From the NCBI RefSeq assembly GCF_000230975.2, contig NC_021172.1:1116001-1180000 (forward strand): 64,000 bases of DNA. The letters are read 5' to 3'. Origin of the DNA: Hyphomicrobium denitrificans 1NES1. Its GTDB lineage: Bacteria > Pseudomonadota > Alphaproteobacteria > Rhizobiales > Hyphomicrobiaceae. The translations under genes and the position numbers were made by a program. Shown here piece by piece: positions 1-8,754 of this stretch; within the stretch, counting starts at the first letter, position 1, and every line of letters begins with the position of its first letter. Below the pieces are notes generated by a model, which was not told the DNA's origin, ran no database searches, and saw only the letters and a list, made by a program, of their open reading frames with translations.

Positions 1-1021
1 CATAGAGCGCGGTCAGAGCTTGCCCGAAGCGAATTTCTTTGCCTTCGAGATTGCCGGATGAAGGATCGACCCCGGCTGTTGTGAGCAGCGGATTGCCCGC
101 AGTCTCGGACGCGTAGACCACAGCCGTCCCTACGATGAGCAGCACGCCCATGACGGCGAGCAACGCGTAGCCTTGGCGCCGGTCGCCGACCATGCGTCCG
201 AACGTGAATGTCATCGCCGTTGGAATGAGCAGCATGCTCCAGATCGACAGGATGTTGGACCAGACGCTCGGGTTCTCGAAGGGATGCGCGGCGTTGGCGT
301 TAAAGAATCCGCCACCGTTGGTTCCGAGCTGTTTGATCGCCTCCTGGCTTGCGACGGGGCCGAGTGCAATCGTCTGCTTCGCACCTTCGAGCGTGGTCGC
401 CGAAACGTTGGCTGCAAGCGTTTGTGGGACGCCGGAGGCGGTATAGAGGATCGCGACGAAGATCGCCAGCGGCAGCAGGACGTAGAGCGTTGCGCGTGTG
501 ACATCGACCCAGAAATTGCCGATTTCACGTGCGCCGCTGCGTGCGAAGGCGCGCGTCACGGCAATCGCAAGTGCGATGCCGGTCGCGGCGGAAAGGAAAT
601 TCTGAACGGTAAGTCCGGCCATCTGTACGAGGTGGCCCATCGTCGTCTCGCCGGCATAGGATTGCCAGTTGGTGTTGGTGACGAAGCTCATCGCCGTATT
701 GAATGCGAGGCTTGGCTCGACGGCGGCGAAATCCTGCGGATCGAGTGGGAGCGCATGTTGGAGCCGCATCAGCGCATAAAGGAAAAGGAATCCCGCGCCA
801 TTGAAGATGAGCATGGACAACGTGTACGAGAGCCAGTTCTGTTCGGAGCCGTGCTGGACATGCGCAAAGGCATAAAGTCCTCGTTCCACGGGCCGCATAA
901 CAGTTGAAAGCGCGGTGCGCTCTCCCGCAAACACTCGCGCCATATAGAGACCGAGCGGCCAAGCCGCTGCGAGAACAGCGCCGAGCACCAGGGCAATCTC
1001 AAACCAACCGGCCAATGTCAT
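1..1021 (-). CDS. kdpA: Potassium-transporting ATPase subunit KdpA, partial (C-terminus beyond window)
   Basis: KdpA is the K+-selective, channel-like subunit of the high-affinity Kdp P-type ATPase in the inner membrane. I translated the minus strand from the ATG at 1021 and read 340 residues, about 60% of the usual ~560. Selectivity-filter segments characteristic of KdpA are visible: a [15 protein letters not shown] segment near residues 107-121 and [15 protein letters not shown] at about 233-247. Many hydrophobic helices separate them. kdpF lies 21 bp upstream on the same strand, so this is the usual kdpFA(BC) order, with kdpB expected outside the window. The gene looks intact up to the edge. 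Identification is firm; only the missing C-terminus is unknown. Confidence 0.96.
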   Translation of the reverse strand, partial: MTLAGWFEIALVLGAVLAAAWPLGLYMARVFAGERTALSTVMRPVERGLYAFAHVQHGSEQNWLSYTLSMLIFNGAGFLFLYALMRLQHALPLDPQDFAAVEPSLAFNTAMSFVTNTNWQSYAGETTMGHLVQMAGLTVQNFLSAATGIALAIAVTRAFARSGAREIGNFWVDVTRATLYVLLPLAIFVAILYTASGVPQTLAANVSATTLEGAKQTIALGPVASQEAIKQLGTNGGGFFNANAAHPFENPSVWSNILSIWSMLLIPTAMTFTFGRMVGDRRQGYALLAVMGVLLIVGTAVVYASETAGNPLLTTAGVDPSSGNLEGKEIRFGQALTALY

Positions 1022-1042
1022 AGAATAAGCCCTCCGGGACCG

Positions 1043-1129
1043 TTAAAATTTTTCAGGCCTGAGGAGCGTGTAAACGAGATAGATGCCGAGCCCGACGGCG
1101 ATGAGAAGTCCGATGACTGGATCGCTCAT
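1043..1129 (-). CDS. kdpF: Potassium-transporting ATPase subunit KdpF
   Basis: This 28-residue single-helix peptide begins MSDPVIGLLIAVGL and ends in LLRPEKF. That is the typical KdpF layout: one transmembrane segment followed by a short basic tail with an LLRPE(K/R)F-type ending. KdpF is a small inner-membrane peptide that stabilises the KdpABC complex. It sits directly upstream of kdpA in the same direction, and GAGGCGACC just before the ATG can serve as a ribosome site. It is too short for most gene finders. The call rests on sequence pattern plus position and is strong. Confidence 0.92.
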   Translation of the reverse strand: MSDPVIGLLIAVGLGIYLVYTLLRPEKF

Positions 1130-1136
1130 GGTCGCC

Positions 1137-1220
1137 TCACAGCCAGCTGCAAAGCTTGGCGTAGCCGACCATCAGGCCGAAGCAACCAAGGCCGAGGAGG
1201 AGATAGGCAATATCGAGCAT
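1137..1220 (-). CDS. Small membrane peptide preceding kdpF
   Basis: A 27-codon frame (MLDIAYLLLGLGCF..., ending KLCSWL) lies immediately upstream of kdpF on the same strand, with 7 bp between its TGA and the kdpF ATG. It is predicted as a single transmembrane helix with almost no soluble part. From general knowledge, short hydrophobic frames of this kind often precede kdpF in proteobacteria, but their function is not established. Tight spacing and hydrophobicity argue that it is translated as part of the kdp operon. It could be a further accessory peptide of the Kdp complex or a translational leader. No function is claimed. Confidence 0.6.
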   Translation of the reverse strand: MLDIAYLLLGLGCFGLMVGYAKLCSWL

Positions 1221-1756
1221 GCGCTCTGCTCCGCTCAGATTGACGAACGAGCGGAACATGAGGCGAAGGACATCAAGTCTCGATTGGAAAGTCGCGACGC
1301 GGGTATAAAAAACGCATAAGGGCGACAGGGGATGTGGTAGCGGGCCCCTTCTTTTTTTCTCCGCTGGTCGTCAAGCATCCTCGGCTCACCGCGCATCACT
1401 TCCCGGCTCTGCGAACTGCACTCGTTCTTCCATTTCTTGGTTCCCAAAAAGCACATCCTGCTTGGCAGACGCACAAGCATGGTGTTCGGGACCTCTCACT
1501 ACTGTCACAACGGTATCGTACTGAGGGCTTTTCGACCGCGACGTTCGCGGGGCTGCGCAAGCGGGGGTCACCGAAGGAAAGCACAAGCCAGCGCGTCAAC
1601 CATGTGCCCGGCAGGCGCCTGCCGCCGCCGCGGCATGGTCTTGAACGGCGCTTGGCGCAAAGGTATAGCTCACAACGAGTTTTTCTTCGGATTGGTATTG
1701 TCTGCCCTGGGGGTGTCAGCAGGGCGGGAGAGTGCATTTTTGCTCCGGGTTTCCAA
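1221..1756. other. Intergenic region upstream of the kdp operon and the Sel1 gene
   Basis: This 536-bp stretch between the leftward kdp operon and the rightward Sel1-type gene holds only overlapping, low-quality frames rich in Arg, Ser and Pro. The kdp promoter should lie in its left part, but I found no recognisable KdpE site. A 14-bp perfect palindrome (GGCAGGCGCCTGCC) is at 1610-1623. Nothing else can be supported. Confidence 0.5.
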
Positions 1757-2784
1757 ATGGATCAAAAACTTGTCCGCTGCATTGAGGGGCACGTCTACGA
1801 CAGTGCGCGCAATGAACATTGCCCTCTCTGCGGCGCGCGAGCGCTTGCGAAGGGAGAGGACCCCGCCAAGCACGGACGCAACGACACCCCTCTGCTGCCA
1901 ATCGAGACGGCGCGCGAAGGCGCAAATCTCGATGATCAAAGTCAAACGCGACGAACGCCAATCCCGACGCTTAACCGACCAACTTTGCTGATCGGCGCAG
2001 CGGCGGTAGCGGTAGTGCTGCTTTTCGTCGGTGTCTGGGCGTCTTCGGCCCATCGGAGACGACACACGAGAGCGCCTCTCTGTCCGGATCGACAACCGGA
2101 GCGGCGCCTGTCGAGGCGAAGACGCAGCATGCGAGTACAAATCAATCGACGCCTTCCGAGAGTGCACACGAAAGTGGCGCGGGCGCCACCGGAGAGAAAC
2201 AAGACGCGCGCCAGTCTTCGCCCGCGGCAGCAACCGAGTGTGACCGGCTCGCCATGAGCCCATTCGATCTCGATCGTATTGCCGGTGTCTCCGGCGTGCG
2301 GGAGACGTTCAAGATCGATCCCGCAGTGGCCGTCCACGCGTGCGAGGAGGCCACCCGATCAGCCCCCAGCGACCGGTTGGAATGGGCCAATCTCGCTCGC
2401 AGCTATCGGGCCGCTCGCAATGACATCGCTGCAGTCGCCGCCTACCGTAAAGCGACAGAACTCGGCTCGGTCTTCGGCGCCTATGGCCTTGGCGTGACGC
2501 TACGCGCCAATCCGGCGATGCAGCGCGATCCAAGCGAGGCCCGCAGACTGCTGGAAGGTGCGGCCCGTGCTGGGCTACCTCCCGCAATGAGCGAGTATGC
2601 GACCGTGCTCGCCTCAGGCGTCGGGGCTCCCGTCGACGCCACCCAGGCTCGATCGTGGTACGAAAAGGCGGCCGCTGCGGATTTTACGCCGGCGATGAAC
2701 ACGCTCGCCTTCTATCTGCTGAACGGCTCCGGAAAATTGCCTGTCATCTTCGCCAGCGAGAGAGCATCCAGTTTTGAGCGCTGA
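1757..2784 (+). pseudogene. Zinc-ribbon / single-TM / Sel1-repeat protein, apparently frameshifted
   Basis: The first half, from the ATG at 1757, encodes a short zinc-ribbon-like head (C-x3-H ... CPLCG) and a transmembrane helix ending around 2035 (IGAAAVAVVLLFVGVWASS). After that the frame turns Arg-rich and senseless. The adjacent frame (+2 relative) continues with a Ser/Thr/Ala-rich linker, then a conserved-looking ECDRLA motif and Sel1/TPR-like helical repeats (for example YEKAAAADFTPAMNTLAFY) to the TGA at 2784. A single frameshift near 2030-2055 therefore splits one gene. Sel1 repeats mediate protein-protein contacts; with this membrane anchor the repeats would probably lie outside the cytoplasm. 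Either this is a pseudogene or the assembly has an indel. A separately translated C-terminal ORF from the ATG at 2254 is possible. Confidence 0.65.
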
Positions 2785-2828
2785 AGCGCCGGCGCTCCAC
2801 CCGAAGCGATCCAGCGCTGGCATGACGA

Positions 2829-3275
2829 TCATGCGGGCCGGCGGCGCAGCCGACCTTTCATCTTCAAGCCGTCACGCATGTTCAATCCGAGAAGCGTGAT
2901 GTTTGCAGCTCCCGCTGCGAGTTCGAGCGCCTGCACCGCGTAGAAAACCGTATCGAACTTGGCGGCTCTGGCCTTGAAGGCAAGGAACAGCGCAGCGGGA
3001 ATTAGAATCAGAATGCCGTTCGCCGCGATCAACGGCATGCGCTTGACCTTCGCACTGGCCAGCCCCGCCGGCCTGCCCCCGGCCAATGCAAATCCCGATC
3101 CTCCCGTCGCCGCCAGCGTAGGGATCAGGATCAGGAAGCCCCACGGGATCGCCGTCTTGACGGCTACGACCGCCGCCTGAGACGCAAACAGTTCGCTGAG
3201 CGCCGTCGAAAGCCAGAATGTTGCGATGGTGACCAGAGCAAACGCGCCTGCTACCGAATGGATGATCTTAATCAT
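2829..3275 (-). CDS. Hypothetical four-helix membrane protein
   Basis: This 148-residue protein has about four hydrophobic segments (roughly residues 8-28, 42-62, 82-102 and 112-130) and a basic C-terminus (KMKGRLRRRPA). I do not recognise a named family. It is transcribed divergently from a MarR-family regulator, and the 100-bp space between them carries a perfect inverted repeat. It is therefore a good candidate target of that regulator, possibly with an efflux or membrane-stress role. That function is inference from context only. The reading frame has normal codon usage for this GC-rich genome and no competing frame. Confidence 0.75.
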   Translation of the reverse strand: MIKIIHSVAGAFALVTIATFWLSTALSELFASQAAVVAVKTAIPWGFLILIPTLAATGGSGFALAGGRPAGLASAKVKRMPLIAANGILILIPAALFLAFKARAAKFDTVFYAVQALELAAGAANITLLGLNMRDGLKMKGRLRRRPA

Positions 3276-3338
3276 GGTGGCATTCCTACCTTCTACGTGG
3301 CATCATGTTGTCAATATGGTATGATGAACACGTAGACA

Positions 3339-3358
3339 ATTGACATGACAATGTCAAT
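3339..3358. promoter_or_regulatory. Inverted repeat, probable MarR-family operator
   Basis: ATTGACAT-GACA-ATGTCAAT is a perfect 8-bp inverted repeat with a 4-bp centre. It lies between the divergent membrane-protein gene and the marR-like gene, about 20 bp before the regulator start. Size, symmetry and position match operators of MarR-type dimers, so autoregulation and control of the divergent gene are likely. This is inferred from position, not shown. Confidence 0.65.
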
Positions 3359-3376
3359 ACGGCATTATGATTGCAA

Positions 3377-3853
3377 ATGAACGCAACACGACGAACCCAG
3401 GGCGGAGCCGCCTTGACGGACCTCATCCTCACCCTGTTCAGGGCCAACAACCTGACATTGACCTGGGGCGACCGGCTCGTCGCACCGCTCGGGCTGACAA
3501 GTGCGCGTTGGCAGGTCCTGGGCACCATCGTCGCGGCGGACCGTCCGCAGCCGGTCGCCTGGCTCGCGCGCGACCTCGGCGCCAACCGCCAGAACGTCCA
3601 GCGCATCGTCAACGATCTGCACAAGGAGGGGCTCGTCACCTTCGAGCCCAACCCACATCACCGGCGCGCGCAACTCATCGTTCTCACCAGAAAGGGGCAG
3701 CAGACGTTCGACGCCGCCATCCGCCTGTATGATCCCAAGGTCAGCGCGTTCGCGGAGGGGCTTGCTATCGAAGATATCGAAACTGCCCATCGCGTTCTGA
3801 TGACGCTACGCAAGAAACTCGAAGGAGACAATATTGCTGAGGGGCAGACTTGA
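3377..3853 (+). CDS. MarR-family transcriptional regulator
   Basis: A winged-helix DNA-binding protein of about 158 residues. The central region has the MarR layout: a helix pair (LTSARWQVLGTIVA), a recognition helix region (DLGANRQNVQRIVNDLHKEGLV), then the wing with an FEPNPHHRRAQLIVLTRKG segment, flanked by N- and C-terminal dimerisation helices. MarR proteins usually repress a neighbouring gene and are released by small aromatic ligands or oxidation. The nearest candidate target is the divergent membrane protein, and a palindromic site lies just upstream. The ATG at 3377 is preferred to the TTG two codons earlier. No clear Shine-Dalgarno sequence precedes it. The ligand is unknown. Confidence 0.9.
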   Translation: MNATRRTQGGAALTDLILTLFRANNLTLTWGDRLVAPLGLTSARWQVLGTIVAADRPQPVAWLARDLGANRQNVQRIVNDLHKEGLVTFEPNPHHRRAQLIVLTRKGQQTFDAAIRLYDPKVSAFAEGLAIEDIETAHRVLMTLRKKLEGDNIAEGQT

Positions 3854-4188
3854 TCGCTGCGGTGCGATGGCGGTTTCTATTCGCGCGTGGAGGTCGCGGA
3901 AGACGCTGCGCGCAGCATGGGAAGCAAAAGCATCCTGTCGAGGATGCTGGCAGCTTGTGTAGGCGGCGTTGTTGCAGCGTCTGCACTGATTCCGAACTCT
4001 ATCTGATATCGGATACGCGGTAATCACTTCGTACAAGTCATGAAAGCGTCGCGAGCAGGGCCGTCCTGTGCGAGATGCGCCAATTCACTGTTTTTAAAAC
4101 ATAATCCCTCTTGGCCCGGCTTTTGCGTAGCGGATGTGCAGCAAGACGCCGCCAAAAATACTCGAGTCCGAGGGGAGGGACATCCGCA
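3854..4188. other. Regulatory region upstream of hupS
   Basis: This 335-bp gap holds no convincing gene. Its right end carries the sigma-54 element of hupS (4112-4127), preceded by an AT-rich patch (TTTTTAAAACATAA near 4090-4103) where IHF or an activator could act. HoxA binding upstream of the -24/-12 box is expected from related systems. I could not identify its site with confidence. Confidence 0.55.
4112..4127 (+). promoter_or_regulatory. Sigma-54 (RpoN) promoter of hupS
   Basis: TGGCCCGGCTTTTGCG matches the -24/-12 consensus: a GG and a GC doublet separated by exactly 10 bp, with TTTGC at -12. It lies about 60 bp before the hupS start codon. The cluster encodes HoxA, an NtrC-type activator that works with sigma-54, which supports function. 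A nearly identical element precedes hupD. Confidence 0.85.
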
Positions 4189-5259
4189 ATGACCGAGACC
4201 TTCTATGAAGTCCTGCGCCGGCAGGGCATCTCACGCCGTAGCTTTCTCAAGTTTTGCAGCCTGACCGCGGCCTCGATGGGGCTTGGGCCTGAGTTTGTAC
4301 CCACGATGGCGCACGCACTCGAAACCAAGCCGCGCACGCCGGTGCTGTGGCTGCATGGTCTCGAGTGTACCTGTTGCTCAGAGGCCTTCCTCCGCTCCGC
4401 GCACCCGCTCGCGTCTGACGTCATCCTGTCGATGATCTCTCTCGACTACGACGACACCATCATGGCTGCAGCGGGACAGCAGGCCGAGGCGATCGTCGAC
4501 GAGATCATCGAGAAATACAATGGCAACTACATCCTCGCGGTCGAAGGTAACCCGCCGCTCAACGAGGATGGCATGTACTGCATCATCGGCGGCAAGCCCT
4601 TCCTCGACCAGCTGAAGAAGGCGGCGTCCAACTGCAAGGCCATCATCTCGTGGGGATCGTGCGCCTCTTGGGGCTGCGTGCAGGCTGCCCGCCCCAATCC
4701 GACGCAGGCGGTGCCGGTCCACAAGGTCATCCGCGACAAGCCCATCATCAAGGTGCCGGGGTGCCCGCCGATTCCCGAGGTGATGACGGCGGTCATCACC
4801 TACATCGCCACATTCGAGAGGCTGCCGGAACTCGATCGCCAGGGCCGCCCAAAGATGTTCTATTCGCAACGCATCCACGACAAGTGCTATCGCCGTCCGC
4901 ACTTCGACGCCGGCCAGTTCGTCGAGCAGTGGGACGACGACAGCGCGCGTAAAGGCTTCTGCCTCTACAAAATGGGGTGCAAGGGTCCGACAACCTACAA
5001 CGCGTGCTCGACCACGCGGTGGTATGGTGGGCTGTCATTCCCCATCCAGTCCGGCCACGGCTGCATCGGCTGCTCCGAGGAGGGCTTCTGGGACAACGGC
5101 TCGTTCTACGATCGCCTCACCAAAATCAATCATTTCGGTATCGAAGCCAACGCGGATCAAGTCGGGCTCGCCGCGGCGGGGGTCGTCGGTGCGGCGGTCG
5201 CCGCACACGCTGCGGTTAGCGCCATCAAGCGCGCCCGCCAGAAGGGAGGGAATGAATAA
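4189..5259 (+). CDS. hupS: Uptake [NiFe] hydrogenase small subunit
   Basis: This subunit carries the three Fe-S clusters that pass electrons from the [NiFe] site to the membrane cytochrome b. The 356-residue product opens with a twin-arginine signal (SRRSFLKF, residues 15-22), so the folded heterodimer is exported by Tat to the periplasmic face. [17 protein letters not shown] is the proximal-cluster motif; the extra Cys next to the Cys ligand is the feature seen in oxygen-tolerant group 1 enzymes. Later Cys and His residues supply the other clusters, and a hydrophobic tail near residues 322-344 anchors the protein. I chose the ATG at 4189 for its upstream AGGGGAGGGA and because the Tat signal then lies at the N-terminus. 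The gene overlaps hupL by 1 bp. Confidence 0.97.
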   Translation: MTETFYEVLRRQGISRRSFLKFCSLTAASMGLGPEFVPTMAHALETKPRTPVLWLHGLECTCCSEAFLRSAHPLASDVILSMISLDYDDTIMAAAGQQAEAIVDEIIEKYNGNYILAVEGNPPLNEDGMYCIIGGKPFLDQLKKAASNCKAIISWGSCASWGCVQAARPNPTQAVPVHKVIRDKPIIKVPGCPPIPEVMTAVITYIATFERLPELDRQGRPKMFYSQRIHDKCYRRPHFDAGQFVEQWDDDSARKGFCLYKMGCKGPTTYNACSTTRWYGGLSFPIQSGHGCIGCSEEGFWDNGSFYDRLTKINHFGIEANADQVGLAAAGVVGAAVAAHAAVSAIKRARQKGGNE

Positions 5260-7052
5260 TGACCATTCAGACGCCGAACGGTTTCACGCTCGACGCCAGC
5301 GGCAGGCGCGTCGTCGTCGATCCTTTGACGCGCATCGAAGGCCACATGCGCTGCGAAGTGAATATCGACAAGGATAACATCATTCGCAACGCCGTCTCGA
5401 CGGGGACCATGTGGCGCGGCCTCGAGGTCATTCTCAAAGGCCGCGATCCTCGCGACGCTTGGGCCTTCACGCAGCGCATCTGCGGTGTCTGCACCGGCAC
5501 GCACGCGCTGACTTCGGTGCGCGCGGTCGAGGATGCTCTCGGAATCAAGATTCCTGAGAACGCCAACTCAATTCGCAACATCATGCAGCTATCGCTGCAG
5601 ATTCACGACCACCTCGTGCATTTCTATCATCTGCACGCGCTCGATTGGGTGAACCCTGTCCTGGCTCTCAAGGCCGACCCTAAGGCGACGAGCGAGCTGC
5701 AGCAGAAGGTATCTCCGAACCATCCCAAGTCCTCGCCCGGCTACTTCCGCGATGTACAGAACCGGCTCAAGCGCTTCATCGAAAGCGGCCAGCTCGGGCC
5801 CTTCAAGAACGGCTACTGGGATAATCCGGCCTATCTTTTGCCTCCCGAGGCGAACCTGATGGCCACGACGCACTATCTCGAGGCGTTGAACTTCCAGTCT
5901 CTGATCATGAAGACGCGCGTGATCTTCGGCGGCAAGGACCCGCACCCGAACTGGCTCGTCGGCGGCGTCCCTTGTCCGATCAATATCGAAGACGTCGGCG
6001 CGGTCGGTGCGATCAACATGGAGAGGCTGAATTTCGTCTCCGACGTGATCAACCAGACGACCGAGTTCATCGAGAATGTCTACATTCCGGATATTCTTGC
6101 CATCGGGCAGTTCTACAAAGGTTGGCTCTACGGCGGCGGCATTTCAGGCAAAAGCGTTCTCGCTTATGGCGACATTCCCGACAAGGCCAACGACTACTCG
6201 GCCGCCAACCTCTTGATGTCGCCAGGCGCAATCATCAACGGCAATCTCAAGGAAGTGCATCCGGTCGACCTTCGGGATCCGGGACAGATCCAGGAGTTCG
6301 TGCCGCATTCCTGGTATAAATACCCAGACGAAACGAAGGGGCTGCACCCCTGGGACGGCATTACGGAGCCGAACTATGTGCTTGGTCCCAACGCCAAGGG
6401 CACCAAGACGAACATCGAACAGGTCGACGAGGGCGGGAAGTACTCCTGGATCAAGGCGCCGCGGTGGAGAGGACATGCCATGGAGGTGGGGCCGCTGGCC
6501 CGCTACGTCATCGCCTATGCGCAGGGTCACAAGGAAATCACGGAGCAGATCAACCTCGTGCTGAAAACACTCGATGTGCCAGTGGATGCTTTGTTCTCCA
6601 CGCTTGGGCGCACTGCCGCACGTGCCCTCGAGGCACAGCGCTGCTGCCGCTTGCAGCGCTATTTTATGGACAAGCTCATAGCCAACATCAAAGCCGGCGA
6701 TACCTCGACCGCGAATATCGACAAATGGAATCCAGAGACGTGGCCCAAGGAGGTCAAGGGCGTAGGCTTCACGGAGGCTCCACGCGGCGCGCTCGCGCAC
6801 TGGATCAAGATCAAGGATTCGAAGATCGACAACTATCAATGCGTGGTGCCGACGACATGGAACGGCTCACCGCGCGATAACGAAGGCAATATCGGCGCCT
6901 TCGAGGCTTCGCTCATGGATACGAAGGTCGAGCGTGCGGAGGAGCCGGTCGAAATCCTGCGCACGATCCATAGTTTCGATCCCTGCCTTGCCTGCTCGAC
7001 GCATGTCATGAGCGAGGATGGCCGGGAGCTGGCGCGCGTCCAGGTGCGCTGA
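5259..7052 (+). CDS. hupL: Uptake [NiFe] hydrogenase large subunit
   Basis: The catalytic subunit binds the Ni-Fe(CN)2CO centre and splits H2. In 597 residues the two metal-binding motifs are intact: RICGVC with Cys75 and Cys78, and DPCLACSTH with Cys576 and Cys579. A 15-residue tail follows His582 and is removed by the HupD protease once nickel is inserted, as is known for this family. Length matches group 1 membrane-bound enzymes. The start codon overlaps the hupS stop (TAATG), implying coupled translation. There is no signal peptide of its own, so it should travel with HupS through Tat. HupE and HupC follow in the same unit. Confidence 0.98.
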   Translation: MTIQTPNGFTLDASGRRVVVDPLTRIEGHMRCEVNIDKDNIIRNAVSTGTMWRGLEVILKGRDPRDAWAFTQRICGVCTGTHALTSVRAVEDALGIKIPENANSIRNIMQLSLQIHDHLVHFYHLHALDWVNPVLALKADPKATSELQQKVSPNHPKSSPGYFRDVQNRLKRFIESGQLGPFKNGYWDNPAYLLPPEANLMATTHYLEALNFQSLIMKTRVIFGGKDPHPNWLVGGVPCPINIEDVGAVGAINMERLNFVSDVINQTTEFIENVYIPDILAIGQFYKGWLYGGGISGKSVLAYGDIPDKANDYSAANLLMSPGAIINGNLKEVHPVDLRDPGQIQEFVPHSWYKYPDETKGLHPWDGITEPNYVLGPNAKGTKTNIEQVDEGGKYSWIKAPRWRGHAMEVGPLARYVIAYAQGHKEITEQINLVLKTLDVPVDALFSTLGRTAARALEAQRCCRLQRYFMDKLIANIKAGDTSTANIDKWNPETWPKEVKGVGFTEAPRGALAHWIKIKDSKIDNYQCVVPTTWNGSPRDNEGNIGAFEASLMDTKVERAEEPVEILRTIHSFDPCLACSTHVMSEDGRELARVQVR

Positions 7053-7072
7053 GAGAGGGGAGGAAAATAACA

Positions 7073-7654
7073 ATGAAACAGTTTCGCATCTGCACGATAG
7101 CCCTGGCTACTCTGGCGGCCGGGGCAGGGCCGGCGCTGGCCCATCCTGGCTTCGGTCACACGTATGGCTTCATCGCAGGTCTCTCGCATCCCATCGGCGG
7201 GCTCGACCACTTGCTCGCCATGCTTTCCGTCGGCATCTGGTCGGCCTTGTCGAGCAATGGCCGCTCGTGGCGGGTATGGGTTGCGCCAGCGGCCTTCGTG
7301 GGAGCCATGCTGGTCGGCGCGACCATCGGCTACCTCCATCTTGCCCTGCCGATGGTGGAGACGGGCATCGCGCTCTCGGTGATCCTTCTGGGGCTCATGA
7401 TTGCGACGCGCGTCGAGCTTCCGATCGCGGTCGGCACGACTGTCATGGCGCTGTTCGCGATCTATCACGGCCACGTTCACGGCAGCGAGGCCACAGGAGC
7501 GATCGTCGCCTATATGGCAGGCTTCGCAATAGCCACCGCGATGCTGCATGTGGCGGGCATCGGGCTCGGAATGCTGATGACGCGGGCGCGGTTTGCGGCC
7601 CAGGCCGCAGGCGCGATCATCGCTGCTGCTGGCGTTTACATACTGACCTCGTGA
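7073..7654 (+). CDS. hupE: HupE/UreJ-family nickel permease
   Basis: A 193-residue membrane protein with a cleavable-looking signal (ending GPALA), the family motif HPGFGH directly after it, and about six transmembrane helices. A further HPIGGLDH signature is in the first helix region, and YHGHVHG lies later. HupE/UreJ proteins are secondary nickel transporters that supply hydrogenase or urease; the histidine motifs are thought to handle the metal. It sits 20 bp after hupL and 11 bp before hupC. In several rhizobial clusters hupE follows hupD instead, so the S-L-E-C order is slightly unusual. Confidence 0.95.
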   Translation: MKQFRICTIALATLAAGAGPALAHPGFGHTYGFIAGLSHPIGGLDHLLAMLSVGIWSALSSNGRSWRVWVAPAAFVGAMLVGATIGYLHLALPMVETGIALSVILLGLMIATRVELPIAVGTTVMALFAIYHGHVHGSEATGAIVAYMAGFAIATAMLHVAGIGLGMLMTRARFAAQAAGAIIAAAGVYILTS

Positions 7655-7665
7655 GGGCTGCAGTC

Positions 7666-8385
7666 ATGAGCATGAAATTAGGGGTCGACCAGCAATTTCA
7701 GCCGTCGGTCTATGTCTACGAAGCCCCGGTGCGGCTTTGGCACTGGATCAATGCATCAGCCGTCGTCGTGCTCGCGCTCACCGGGTACTTCATCGGCAGT
7801 CCCTTGCCGACGATGCCGGGGGAGGCGAGCGCCCATTTTCTGATGGGCTATATCCGTTTCGCGCACTTCGCCGCTGGCTATGTGTTGATTGCCGGCTTCT
7901 TGATGAGGGCCTACTGGGCCCTCGCGGGCAACGAGCATGCGCGCCAGATCTTCATGCCGCCGGTGAGAGATCCCAAATGGTGGGCCGACGTCGTCCATGA
8001 GGCCGCGTGGTATATGTTCATAGCCCGCGAGCCCAAGAAGTATGTCGGGCACAACCCACTCGCGACTCTCTCGATGCACGTGCTGTTCGTCTGGGGCTCC
8101 GTCTTCATGATGGTGACAGGGCTCGCTCTCTACGGCGAAGGCGAGGGCATGACCTCTTGGCAGTACCACTGGTTCTCGAGCTGGGTGATCCCACTGTTCG
8201 GCAACAGCCAGTGGGTGCACACCTACCATCACCTCGGCATGTGGGTGATCGTTTGCTTTGTCATGGTTCACATCTATGCGGCGGTCCGTGAAGACATCAT
8301 GTCCCGCCAGAGTATCGTCAGCACGATGATCTCGGGCTGGCGTACCTTCAAGGACACGCGTCCGCCTGACGACGGGACGCACTAG
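7666..8385 (+). CDS. hupC: Ni/Fe-hydrogenase cytochrome b subunit
   Basis: The 239-residue diheme cytochrome b anchors the HupSL dimer to the membrane and passes electrons from H2 to the quinone pool. Four hydrophobic helices are evident, with family histidines in RLWHWINA (near residue 25), in the FAHFAAGY segment, and in WVHTYHHLGMW near residue 187. The ATG at 7666 was chosen because it gives the expected N-terminus with VYVYEAPVRLWHW. A longer in-frame extension upstream runs through hupE and is an artefact. The gene ends the first hup transcription unit; a strong hairpin terminator follows 36 bp later. Confidence 0.96.
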   Translation: MSMKLGVDQQFQPSVYVYEAPVRLWHWINASAVVVLALTGYFIGSPLPTMPGEASAHFLMGYIRFAHFAAGYVLIAGFLMRAYWALAGNEHARQIFMPPVRDPKWWADVVHEAAWYMFIAREPKKYVGHNPLATLSMHVLFVWGSVFMMVTGLALYGEGEGMTSWQYHWFSSWVIPLFGNSQWVHTYHHLGMWVIVCFVMVHIYAAVREDIMSRQSIVSTMISGWRTFKDTRPPDDGTH

Positions 8386-8420
8386 AACTTGAATTCTCCC
8401 GGGCGTCCGGTGCCCCATTC

Positions 8421-8451
8421 AACCCTTCCCTGTCCTGCAGGGAAGGGTTTT
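8421..8451 (+). terminator. Rho-independent terminator after hupC
   Basis: A perfect 12-bp stem (AACCCTTCCCTG / CAGGGAAGGGTT) with a 5-nt TCCTG loop ends in four T residues. It closes the hupSLEC unit and separates it from hupD. Confidence 0.85.
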
Positions 8452-8754
8452 CCTTTGTGCCTGAGATACTGATGCCGCGGCTTGGCGGACCCGCTGGCAA
8501 GATCATTTCTCTATGTGAAAAGGAGTGTTCTCCAAACTAGCGCCTGAAATCTGACCCCGATTGGAAGTTTGGCTATAGATGGATAGTAACTTTTCATATT
8601 TCTATTTTTCTGGAATGTATCTTGCCATATCGGAGGTTTGATTGAGGGTAAGACTCCGCGTTGACGTGGCGCATTCCGGCAAATGACGGATTGGCCCGCA
8701 CCTTGCTTAACGAAAATAAACGCAACACTCGCCAACACGAAATAGGGGTGTGCG
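8452..8754. other. Regulatory region upstream of hupD
   Basis: This 303-bp gap has no convincing gene. Positions about 8570-8630 are unusually AT-rich for this genome (runs such as TAACTTTTCATATTTC), as expected for DNA bent by IHF or bound by the HoxA activator ahead of the sigma-54 element at 8692-8708. I could not define a specific activator site. Confidence 0.55.
8692..8708 (+). promoter_or_regulatory. Sigma-54 (RpoN) promoter of hupD operon
   Basis: TGGCCCGCACCTTGCTT has GG and GC doublets 10 bp apart and a TTGCT -12 element, close to the ideal RpoN consensus. It lies about 47 bp before hupD and resembles the element in front of hupS, so both hup units are probably driven by HoxA and sigma-54. 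Confidence 0.87.

Noticed and set aside
8452..8690. A near-symmetric TTGG...CAAG segment near 8480-8495 considered as a HoxA site
   Set aside because: The arms match poorly once reverse-complemented and the same pattern was not found upstream of hupS, so it is not reported as a site.
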